From: R-RK-3 sp963842775
Lineage (GTDB): Bacteria; Pseudomonadota; Alphaproteobacteria; Rhizobiales; Rhodomicrobiaceae
Assembly: GCA_963842775.1 (NCBI GenBank)
Contig: CAWJHQ010000015.1
Coordinates: 434,001-498,000, forward strand
Direction of reading: 5' to 3'
Length of the DNA: 64,000 nucleotides
Positions within the stretch are counted from its first letter, which is position 1. Each line of letters opens with the position of its first letter. The position numbers and the translations under genes were made by a program. Positions 45,847-53,415 of this stretch are shown piece by piece. Below the pieces are notes generated by a model. That model was given only the letters and a program-made list of their open reading frames with translations, made no database searches and was not told the DNA's origin.

Positions 45847-46797
45847 ATGGCCGTGAATCGGCAAGCCATCTATGATGCGGCGAAAAAGCTCTCGAACTGG
45901 GGCCGCTGGGGCGAAGACGACCAGATCGGCACCCTGAACAACGTAACGCCCGCCGATATCGTCGGCGCTGCCGGCCTCGTCCGCAAAGGCAAGGTCTTTT
46001 CCCTCGGCCTGTCGCTGAAGGAGCCCATCCAGTCCGGCCTGTTCGGCGGCCGCTGGAACCCGATCCACACCATGCTCGCCACCGGAACCGATGCCGCCGC
46101 CGGGAACCAGGATACGGAGGGCGCCTATCTCCGCTATGCCGACGACGCGATCAACATGCCGTGCCAGGCTTCGACGCAGTGGGACGCGCTCTGCCACATC
46201 TTCCTCGACGACAAAATGTACAATGGCTACGACGCCAAGCTGGTCGACGCGCGGGGCGCGAAGAAACTCGGCATCGAGCATGTACGCGACAAGATGGTCG
46301 GGCGCGGCGTCCTGCTCGATATGGCCCGCTTCAAGGGCATGGACTCCCTCCCCGACGGCTACGCGATCAAGAACGCCGAACTGGACGAATGCGCGGCGGC
46401 GCAAGGCGTCGCGATCCGCAAGGGCGACTTCGTCATCGTGCGGACGGGCCATCAGGAGCGGTGCCTCGCAAAGAAAGACTGGACCGGCTATGCGGGCGGC
46501 GGCGCGCCCGGCTTCGCGTTCGAGACCTGCTACTGGCTCAAGGAAAAGGACGTCGCGGCGATCTGCTCCGACACCTGGGGCTGCGAGGTGCGTCCCAACG
46601 AGACCGATGAGGCGAACCAGCCATGGCATTGGGTGGTCATCCCGGCGCTCGGCATCTCGATGGGCGAGATCTTCTACCTGAAGGAACTCGCCGAGGATTG
46701 CGCCTCCGACAAGGTCTATGAGTTCTTTTTCGTGGCGCCGCCCCTGCACCTTCCCGGCGGCGCGGGTTCGCCGACCAATCCCCAGGCCATCAAATAG
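45847..46797 (+). CDS. Cyclase-family metal-dependent hydrolase
   Basis: 316 residues of the cyclase/kynurenine-formamidase-like family (PF04199). The metal-binding region reads STQWDALCHIFLDDKMYNG, with the Asp and His of the family motif kept and the first His replaced by Gln-Trp, as in the larger-type members. GGGVLLDMARFKG-like strand and VRTGHQERCL are present. These enzymes hydrolyse amide, imide or lactone rings. It heads the operon cyclase-hisD-like-SDR behind a TetR-type operator. Confidence 0.83.
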   Translation: MAVNRQAIYDAAKKLSNWGRWGEDDQIGTLNNVTPADIVGAAGLVRKGKVFSLGLSLKEPIQSGLFGGRWNPIHTMLATGTDAAAGNQDTEGAYLRYADDAINMPCQASTQWDALCHIFLDDKMYNGYDAKLVDARGAKKLGIEHVRDKMVGRGVLLDMARFKGMDSLPDGYAIKNAELDECAAAQGVAIRKGDFVIVRTGHQERCLAKKDWTGYAGGGAPGFAFETCYWLKEKDVAAICSDTWGCEVRPNETDEANQPWHWVVIPALGISMGEIFYLKELAEDCASDKVYEFFFVAPPLHLPGGAGSPTNPQAIK

Positions 46798-46808
46798 AGA
46801 GCTGGATC

Positions 46809-48116
46809 ATGGCGAGATATCTCAAGCGCGGACGGGATGCGTCGCTGCGGGCGGAAGACGCCGCGAAGGTCAGGACGGCGGTCGAAGGCATCCTCGCCGA
46901 CATCGAGGCACGCGGCGACGAGGCGGTGCGCGAGCTTTCGGTGAAGTTCGACGACTGGGATCGCGAGGACTTTCGGCTGACCGATGCCGAGGTGCGGGAG
47001 TGCGTCGAGAGCCTCCCGCAGCGCGACCTCGACGACATCCGCTTCGCGCAAAGCCAGGTGCGCAGCTTCGCGGAACATCAGCGGGCGGCGCTTCAAGACA
47101 TCGAGGTCGAGACGCAGCCCGGCGTGGTGCTCGGCCACAAGAACATCCCGGTGAACTCGGTCGGCTGCTACGTTCCCGGCGGCAAATATCCGATGGTCGC
47201 GTCGGCGCATATGTCGATCATCACCGCCAAGGTGGCGGGCGTGCAACGGATCGTGACCTGCGCGCCGCCCTTCCAGGGCAAGCCGGCTGCGGCCATCGTC
47301 GCCGCGCAGCATATGGCCGGCGCGGACGTCATCTACTGCCTCGGCGGCATCCAGGCGGTGGGGGCGATGGCGCTCGGCACCGAGAGCATTGCGGCGGTCG
47401 ACATGCTGGTCGGGCCGGGCAATGCCTTCGTCGCGGAGGCTAAGCGGCAGCTCTATGGCCGCGTCGGCATCGATCTGTTCGCCGGGCCGACCGAAACGCT
47501 GATCATCGCCGACGAAACCGTCGACGGCGAAATCTGCGCCACCGACCTGCTCGGCCAGGCCGAGCACGGCCCAAGCTCCCCGGCGATCCTGCTGACCAAT
47601 TCGGAGAAGCTGGCGCGCGACACGATGGCCGAAATCGAGCGCCTGCTGACGATCCTGCCGACCGCGCCGATCGCCGCCAAAGCCTGGGAGGATTACGGCG
47701 AGGTCATCGTCTGCGACGACGAGGCGGAGATGGTGCGCGAGGCGGACCGGATCGCCTCCGAGCATGTGCAGGTCATGACCCGCGACCCGGATTATTTCCT
47801 CACCCACATGACCAATTACGGCGCGCTGTTCCTCGGGCCGCGCACGAACGTCGCCTATGGCGACAAGGTGATCGGCACCAATCACACGCTGCCGACGATG
47901 AAGGCGGCGCGCTATACTGGCGGCCTGTGGGTCGGCAAGTTCCTGAAGACCTGCACCTATCAGCGCGTGCTGACCGACGAGGCGTCGGCGCGGATCGGCG
48001 AATATTGCTCGCGGCTGTGCATGCTGGAAGGCTTCGTCGGCCATGCCGAGCAGGCGAATGTGCGCGTCCGCCGCTATGGCGGGAAGAACGTGCCTTATGG
48101 AGCCGGGGCGGAGTGA
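46809..48116 (+). CDS. Histidinol-dehydrogenase-family NAD-dependent alcohol dehydrogenase
   Basis: 435 residues of the HisD fold. Zn ligands are kept: Gln/His in LGQAEHGPSS and the later EGFVGHAEQA; the catalytic Glu-His pair is in ASEHVQVM, and the substrate loop reads GTNHTLPT. It lacks his-operon neighbours and sits in a catabolic cluster, so it is a paralogue such as the sulfopropanediol 3-dehydrogenase (HpsN) group, oxidising a polyol or amino-alcohol in two steps to a carboxylate. It follows the cyclase by 11 bases. The true substrate is unknown. Confidence 0.83.
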   Translation: MARYLKRGRDASLRAEDAAKVRTAVEGILADIEARGDEAVRELSVKFDDWDREDFRLTDAEVRECVESLPQRDLDDIRFAQSQVRSFAEHQRAALQDIEVETQPGVVLGHKNIPVNSVGCYVPGGKYPMVASAHMSIITAKVAGVQRIVTCAPPFQGKPAAAIVAAQHMAGADVIYCLGGIQAVGAMALGTESIAAVDMLVGPGNAFVAEAKRQLYGRVGIDLFAGPTETLIIADETVDGEICATDLLGQAEHGPSSPAILLTNSEKLARDTMAEIERLLTILPTAPIAAKAWEDYGEVIVCDDEAEMVREADRIASEHVQVMTRDPDYFLTHMTNYGALFLGPRTNVAYGDKVIGTNHTLPTMKAARYTGGLWVGKFLKTCTYQRVLTDEASARIGEYCSRLCMLEGFVGHAEQANVRVRRYGGKNVPYGAGAE

Positions 48117-48208
48117 GCGTCACATATGGCCGCCTGTGTTCGGTTATGTGGCCTTTAGACCAAGCGGCCGGTTAGATTCCTGCCCTCTTGCTCAGCGGGT
48201 GATGTCGG

Positions 48209-48610
48209 ATGCTACAGTTGATCATACTCAAGACACGCAGAGAAAACCTTAATCAGGTCATTGCGTTTCGGAAACACGCTCTTCACGGCGAAATTAAACG
48301 AGCGTCGCCTAACGATCTTCTGCTGCTGGCGGAAATTCAGACGCGTGGCCCAGCGGTGGTTCGTTACGGGATGTGGTTTAAGAGGCAACGTCCTGCAAAG
48401 CGCGGTGAGACAGAGGGGATTTGGAACGGAAGCTGGAAATTCATTGTCGAGGGCGAGTGTTGCCGAGAATTCGCTATTCCCTTCTCACCTGAGGAGGAAA
48501 CAGGTTTTCAAAATATCTACGGTCAAGGAGGCACGGTCAACTATGTGACGAGTGCAGATGCTGAATCCCTTCGCAAAAAAGGGCTATTGAGGCCGTTTGC
48601 TTTTGCTTAA
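48209..48610 (+). CDS. Hypothetical protein, probable insertion in the operon
   Basis: 133 residues, MLQLIILKTRRENLNQ to FAFA. It has no family I can name; the middle (GIWNGSWKFIVEGECCREF) looks like a small beta-rich domain. By eye its base composition is near half GC, well below the neighbours, and codon use is looser (AAA, TTT, ATT common). It separates hisD-like from the SDR, which otherwise would be adjacent. A GGTGATG precedes the ATG at 48209. Likely horizontally acquired; translation is probable but unproven. Confidence 0.5.
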   Translation: MLQLIILKTRRENLNQVIAFRKHALHGEIKRASPNDLLLLAEIQTRGPAVVRYGMWFKRQRPAKRGETEGIWNGSWKFIVEGECCREFAIPFSPEEETGFQNIYGQGGTVNYVTSADAESLRKKGLLRPFAFA

Positions 48611-48635
48611 TCGCGGTGCCAAGGGATCCCAAACC

Positions 48636-49409
48636 ATGCAAGCCAATGATCTCCCCGCGACGCCCTCCTTCCGCCTCGACGGACGGCGGGCGCTCGTCAC
48701 CGGCGCGGGACGCGGCATCGGCCTTGGGGTCGCCACCGCCTTCGCCGAAGCCGGCGCGCATGTGACGCTCTGCGCGAGAAGCGCGGACGAGATCGAGAGC
48801 GCGGCGGAAGCCATAAGAGGCAAGGGGTGGCTTGCGGATGCCCTCGCCTGCGATGTCACCGATCTTGACGCGTTCGCGGCGGCGATCGCCAAAGCGGCGC
48901 CCTACGACATCTTCTTCAACAATGCCGGCATGAACCGGCCGAAGCCATTCGTGGACGTGCCGGTCGAGGACTTCGACGCCATCATGGGCCTGAATGTGCG
49001 GGCGGCGTTTTTCGCCGCGCAGGCCGTCGTGCGCGGGCTCATCGCGGCGGGCAAGCCCGGGTCGATCATCAACATGTCGTCGCAGATGGGGCATGTCGGC
49101 GGCGCGAACCGCTCCCTCTACTGCGCCTCCAAATGGGCGATGGAGGGGTTTTCGCGCGTCATGGCGATTGAACTCGGGCCGCACGGCATCCGCGTCAATA
49201 CGCTGTGCCCGACCTATGTCGAGACGCCGATGACCCGTCCCTATTTCGAGGACGATGCGTTCCGGCAGAGCGTCGTTTCGAAGATCAAGCTGGGCCGCCT
49301 GGGCACCGTCAATGACCTGATGGGCGCGGCGGTATTCCTTGCTTCGGACGCCTCGGCCCTGATGACCGGGGCTTCGTTGCTGGTGGATGGCGGCTGGACG
49401 GCCGATTGA
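48636..49409 (+). CDS. Short-chain dehydrogenase/reductase
   Basis: 257 residues from the ATG at 48636. TGAGRGIGLGVA cofactor loop, NNAGMN, INMSSQMG and the active-site YCASKWA; ends TGASLLVDGGWTAD, typical of classical FabG-like SDRs. Start chosen at MQAND because the longer frame to 48597 runs into the preceding ORF. Probably oxidises a hydroxyl of the catabolic intermediate. Ends just before the VOC promoter. Confidence 0.88.
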   Translation: MQANDLPATPSFRLDGRRALVTGAGRGIGLGVATAFAEAGAHVTLCARSADEIESAAEAIRGKGWLADALACDVTDLDAFAAAIAKAAPYDIFFNNAGMNRPKPFVDVPVEDFDAIMGLNVRAAFFAAQAVVRGLIAAGKPGSIINMSSQMGHVGGANRSLYCASKWAMEGFSRVMAIELGPHGIRVNTLCPTYVETPMTRPYFEDDAFRQSVVSKIKLGRLGTVNDLMGAAVFLASDASALMTGASLLVDGGWTAD

Positions 49410-49421
49410 GATCGGCGGGTC

Positions 49422-49462
49422 TTGTCGAGAATCCGCCGTCGCTGTAAGTTATCGAGTGATAA
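49422..49462 (+). promoter_or_regulatory. Promoter with TetR-type operator, VOC-monooxygenase-tetR operon
   Basis: TTGTCG (49422-49427), 17-base gap, TAAGTT (49445-49450). The operator TTATCGAGTGATAA (49449-49462) overlaps the -10. It differs from the 45816 site at two central bases. GGAGG (49468-49472) then precedes the VOC start at 49481. The operon includes tetR itself, so autoregulation is expected. Confidence 0.65.
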
Positions 49463-49480
49463 CCAATGGAGGAAACCCCG

Positions 49481-49973
49481 ATGCGCGCGCTTGGCTTCAA
49501 TCATCTGTCGATCGGGTCGAAGAATCTGGACGCCTCCTTGCAGTTTTACGAAACCCTGTTCGGCATGGAGCGCATCCCCACCTATAATTTCGGCTTCGTC
49601 ACGCAGTATCTGCGCTGCGGAAATCTGCAGCTTCACGTCTTCCATCTGGACGACCAATGTCCCGCTCTATCAGCATTTTGCGCTCGACGTGGATGATTTC
49701 CATGCGGTCTACGAAGCGGCGAAAAAGCTGGGCGCGCTCGACACGAACACATTCCGCAACCCCATCAACGAGCTTCCCGATGGTTCCGTGCAGATGTATT
49801 TGCGCGACCCCGGCGGCAATCTGCTCGAAGTCGATTGGCCGGATATAACGACGCTCGACACCTCGCGGATTCCCGAATTGCGCAAGCTCTCCGAATTCGC
49901 CGAGCAGACAGGGGAAGCGCTGAACGCATCGCTCTATCTGGACCGTCCGGATTTCAGGCCGGCCGGGCGTTAG
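49481..49973 (+). CDS. VOC-superfamily protein (dioxygenase/glyoxalase fold, one frameshift)
   Basis: About 163 residues from the ATG at 49481. Two VOC half-modules with candidate metal ligands: His in GFNHLSIGS, His in LYQHFALDVDD and Glu in NLLEVDWPD. A frame change near 49658 (one extra T after GACCAA) separates them; both halves read well. The fold covers ring-cleaving dioxygenases, glyoxalases and isomerases, so the reaction cannot be fixed. First gene after the operator at 49449. Confidence 0.78.
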
Positions 49974-49994
49974 CCCGGCTCCGCAGAGGAAGCG

Positions 49995-51217
49995 ATGTCC
50001 GAAATCGCCACGAGCGCGTCCCGGCGGCCATGGGCCGATATGGGTGCGGACTATAATGCCGCGATGGAACGGGCGGAAGCGCTGGTCCCGGTGCTGCGGC
50101 AGCGCGCGGTGCAAACCGAGGCGCTCCGGACCTTGCCCCAGGAAACCGAACGCGACCTGCATGAAGCCGGCCTGTTCCGCATTCTCCAGCCACGGCGGGT
50201 CGGTGGCGGCGAACTCGATTACGTGGCGATGATCGATGTGGCGGACGTGCTCGCGCGCGGCGACGCATCGGTTGCCTGGACCGTCACCAATCTCGCCAGC
50301 CATCATTGGATGCTGGCGATGTTCGAGGAGAGCGGCCCAGACGCTGATCTGGGGCGAAAACCCCGATACGCTGATCGCATCGTCCTTCGTCTTTCCGGCC
50401 GGACGTGCGACGAAGGCGAAGGGCGGCTATCTCCTCAAAGGACGCTGGCCGTTTTGCTCCGGCGTCGGACCGAGCCAATGGTCGCATGCTGGCGGGGATG
50501 GTCGCCGGCGAGGCCGGCGGCGCGCCGGAATATCGGATTTTCCTCGTTCCCGCCCGCGACTATAAGATCATCGACACGTGGACGGCGCTCGGCCTGCAGG
50601 GCACCGGCTCGCATGATGTGGAGATCGCCGAAGCGTTCGTGCCGGAATGCATGACGCTCGCGGTGGCTTCCGTCGCCGGTGGAGCAACGCCGGGCAGCGC
50701 CGTCAATCCCGCGCCGCTCTACAGGATTCCCGTCTTCGCGCTGTTTCCATTCGTGCTGTCCGGCATCGCGCTCGGCAATGCGCAAGCCTGCCTGGACGAC
50801 TATGTCGACGCCACCCGCAGCCGCGCCGCGACATTCAACAGCGCCAGGCTGAGCGAGCTGCAATCGATCCAGATCAAAATCGGCGAAGCATCCGCCAAGA
50901 TCGACACCGCGCGCCTGATCATGCGGCAGGCCTGCATCGAGGCGCAGCACGATGCGGCCGCCGGCCGCGTTCCCGATATGCTGGAGAAGAACCGCTATCG
51001 GCGCGACGGCGCCTTCGCCGTCAATCTGTGCACCGAGGCGGTTTCGCTGCTCTTTGCCATCAGCGGGGCACGCGGGCTCTACATGTCCGGCGCGGTCCAG
51101 CGCCAGCTTCGCGACGCTCACGCGGTCGCCGCGCATATCTCGTTCAGCTTCGATGTCGCCGGCGGCAATTACGGCAAGGTCGCGCTTGGCCTGCCCAATG
51201 AGAACCCGGTCTTATGA
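49995..51217 (+). pseudogene. Acyl-CoA-dehydrogenase-fold flavin monooxygenase (HpaC2/HsaA-like; two frameshifts)
   Basis: Reconstructed to about 406 residues. N-terminal helical domain (ALVPVLRQRAVQTEALRTLP, LFRILQPRRVGGGELDYVA), middle beta domain (GGYLLKGRWPFCSGVG, WTALGLQGTGSHDVEI) and the C-terminal helical domain with NLCTEAVSLLFAISGARGLY. Breaks lie near 50334 (one extra G) and 50490. These group D enzymes use reduced flavin from a partner reductase to hydroxylate aromatic rings, and a flavin reductase gene lies at 62851. The trailing Asp/Glu base of acyl-CoA dehydrogenases is not evident. It overlaps tetR by four bases. Confidence 0.78.
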
Positions 51218-51921
51218 CGTCACCCCGCAAAGCGAAAATCGGCAGGCCCAGCGCGCTGAAACAGAAGCGTCTTTCGCCCGAGGACCGCAAGCGCGACTTC
51301 ATCCAGAAGGCGGCCGAGCTGTTCGCGGAGGAGGGTTTCGGCGGCGGGACGCGCGAGTTGGCGCGCAAGCTCGGCGTCACGCAGCCGCTGCTCTACCGCT
51401 ATTTTCCGAGCAAGGAGGATCTGATCGAGGCGGTTTACCGCTCGGTCTTCCTCGACCGCTGGAATCCCGAATGGGACACGCTGCTTGCTGACCGCTCGGT
51501 GCCGATCCGCACAAGGCTGGAGCTGTTCTACTGCTCCTACACGGACGCCATCTTCAGCCGGGAATGGATGCGGATCTACTTTTTCGCCGGATTGAAGGGC
51601 CTGGACCTCAATCGCCGCTATATCGAAATCGTGCAGGACCGGATTCTGACCCGGATCATCGAGGAATACCGGCATGAGGCGGGCTTGCCGCCGCAGCAAA
51701 AGCCGACGGCGGCGGAGATGGAGCTTGTCTGGCTGCTGCAAGGCGGCATCTTCTATTATGGCGTGCGCAAGCACCTTTACGGCTTGCCGGTGCACGAGGA
51801 CAAAGACCGTGTGATCGCCAACGCGCTCGACGTGTTCCTGGAGGGCATTTCCCGCCTCTTCGTCACCTCGGTCAAGATGCGTTCCGCCTATGGCAGGCGC
51901 GCAATCGGGCAGGAGAACTAG
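51214..51921 (+). CDS. TetR-family transcriptional repressor
   Basis: 235 residues. N-terminal HTH at about 25-75 (FIQKAAELFAEEGFGGGTRE, LARKLGVTQPLLYRYFPSKE) and a helical effector domain. A basic stretch (PRKAKIGRPSALKQKR) precedes the HTH. It is translationally coupled to the monooxygenase gene (ATGA) and has an operator copy in its own operon promoter and in the two others of the island, so it is the natural reader of that palindrome. Confidence 0.85.
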   Translation: MTSPRKAKIGRPSALKQKRLSPEDRKRDFIQKAAELFAEEGFGGGTRELARKLGVTQPLLYRYFPSKEDLIEAVYRSVFLDRWNPEWDTLLADRSVPIRTRLELFYCSYTDAIFSREWMRIYFFAGLKGLDLNRRYIEIVQDRILTRIIEEYRHEAGLPPQQKPTAAEMELVWLLQGGIFYYGVRKHLYGLPVHEDKDRVIANALDVFLEGISRLFVTSVKMRSAYGRRAIGQEN

Positions 51922-51971
51922 CTTGGCCATGTCTTGTTTCTGGTCCAAAATCGACCGGTGTGACGCGATAT

Positions 51972-52020
51972 TAATCACTCGATAAATAATCTTGACGAGG
52001 CCGGATCGGCACTGTGTAGT
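51972..52020 (+). promoter_or_regulatory. TetR-type operator and promoter, molybdenum-hydroxylase/ABC operon
   Basis: TAATCACTCGATAA (51972-51985) matches the reverse complement of the 49449 operator at 13 of 14 bases. It lies just upstream of TTGACG (51992-51997), a 17-base gap and TGTAGT (52015-52020). Placement before the -35 differs from the other two sites. The first gene starts at 52066 with GGAGGG upstream. Confidence 0.6.
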
Positions 52021-52065
52021 GAGAAGAACTGCGGCGCAGATCGCAGTTGAGGAGGGAAACGCCTA

Positions 52066-52938
52066 ATGAAAGCTGCGGCTTTCAATTACGCGCGTGCCGC
52101 AAGCGTCGAGGAGGCGGTGGCGCTGCTTGCCCGCAATGGCGAGCGCGCCAAGCTGCTCGCGGGCGGACAAAGTCTGCTTCCGGCGCTCAATTTGCGGCTG
52201 ATGTCGCTCGACCTGCTCGTCGACATCACCGGGATCGCAGCTCTCCGCGGGATACGCATCGAAGGCGGCATCGTGAAGATCGGCGCGCTGACGCGGCATG
52301 CCGACCTCCTGGCCTCGCGCGAGATCGCGGACCATGCGCCGCTGCTGGCCAAGGCCGTCGCTCATGTGGCTCATCCCGCCATTCGCAATCGCGGTACGAT
52401 CGGCGGCAATCTCGCCCATGCCGACCCCGCCTCCGAACTGCCGGCCTGCATGCAGGTGCTCGGCGCGAGGATGGTGCTGCGCGGTCCGTCCGGTGAGCGG
52501 CGCGTCGATGCGGCGGATTTCTTTCTGGGTCTGTACCAGACGGCGCTCGCTGCGGGCGAAATGCTGGTCGCGGTGGAATTCCCGGCGATCCAGACCGGGG
52601 AACGCAGCTATTTCCACGAATTCGCGCGCCGCAGAGGCGACTACGCGATCATCGGGCTGGCCGCGCAGGCAAAGATCGCGGACGGCCGCATCGATGCGCT
52701 GCGGCTGGCCTATTTCGGCGTCGGCGATCGTGCCACGCTTTGCCCCGCTGCCGCGCAGCTGCTCCTGCAACCGTACACGCCGGCCGTGCTGGCCGAAGCG
52801 CAGGCAGCGCTTGCGCAGGATCTGCATCCGCAAAGCGATCATCAGGCGTCCGCCGCGATGCGCCTGCATCTGGCGCGCGTGCTGCTTTCGCGCTGCGCCG
52901 ATGAATGGCTTGGCTCTCCCGCGAGGGCATCCGCATGA
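52066..52938 (+). CDS. Molybdenum hydroxylase FAD subunit (CoxM/CutM-like)
   Basis: 290 residues. FAD-binding motifs LLAGGQSLLPALNLRL and the second, RGTIGGNLAHADPASELP, are intact. It carries electrons from the iron-sulfur subunit to an acceptor. First gene of a three-subunit L/M/S hydroxylase of xanthine-dehydrogenase type; stop overlaps the next start. Not a true CO dehydrogenase on the evidence of the large subunit. Confidence 0.9.
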   Translation: MKAAAFNYARAASVEEAVALLARNGERAKLLAGGQSLLPALNLRLMSLDLLVDITGIAALRGIRIEGGIVKIGALTRHADLLASREIADHAPLLAKAVAHVAHPAIRNRGTIGGNLAHADPASELPACMQVLGARMVLRGPSGERRVDAADFFLGLYQTALAAGEMLVAVEFPAIQTGERSYFHEFARRRGDYAIIGLAAQAKIADGRIDALRLAYFGVGDRATLCPAAAQLLLQPYTPAVLAEAQAALAQDLHPQSDHQASAAMRLHLARVLLSRCADEWLGSPARASA

Positions 52939-53415
52939 CCGTTTCGATTGCGCTCACCGTCAATGGCGAGAGCGTGGAAGCGCAGGTCGAGCCGCGCACG
53001 CATCTGGCGGATTTCCTGCGCGAACAGCTCGGGCTCACCGGCACGCATATTGGCTGCGAGCACGGCGTTTGCGGCGCTTGCACGGTCCGCATCGATGGCG
53101 AGATCGTGCGGGGCTGCCTGACGCTCGCGGTGCAGGCCGAGGGACGCGTAGGTCGAGACGATCGAAGGGCTGTCGGATAGCGGCGCGATCGACGATCTCC
53201 AGGCCGCCTTCCGCGACCGCAATGCGCTGCAATGCGGCTATTGCACCCCGGCGATGCTGATCACCGCGCATGATCTGCTCGCCCACAATCCCCTGCCTAC
53301 CCGCGAAACCATCCGCGAGCATCTGTCCGGCAATTACTGCCGCTGCACGGGCTATCATGCCATCGTCGATGCGGTCGAAACCGCCGCCCGCGCTCGCGCC
53401 GGAGCCAAGGCATGA
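52935..53415 (+). CDS. Molybdenum hydroxylase [2Fe-2S] subunit (CoxS-like, one frameshift)
   Basis: About 159 residues when joined. First cluster CEHGVCGACTVRIDG, second cluster QCGYCTPAML and NYCRCTGYHAIVDAV. The frame breaks near 53145 after LAVQAEGR and resumes as VETIEGLSDSGAIDDLQ to the stop at 53413-53415. ATGA overlaps both neighbours, which supports the reconstruction. Confidence 0.87.

Noticed and set aside
46809..48116. Histidine-biosynthesis hisD
   Set aside because: No his genes nearby, and it lies in a catabolic operon behind a TetR-type operator.
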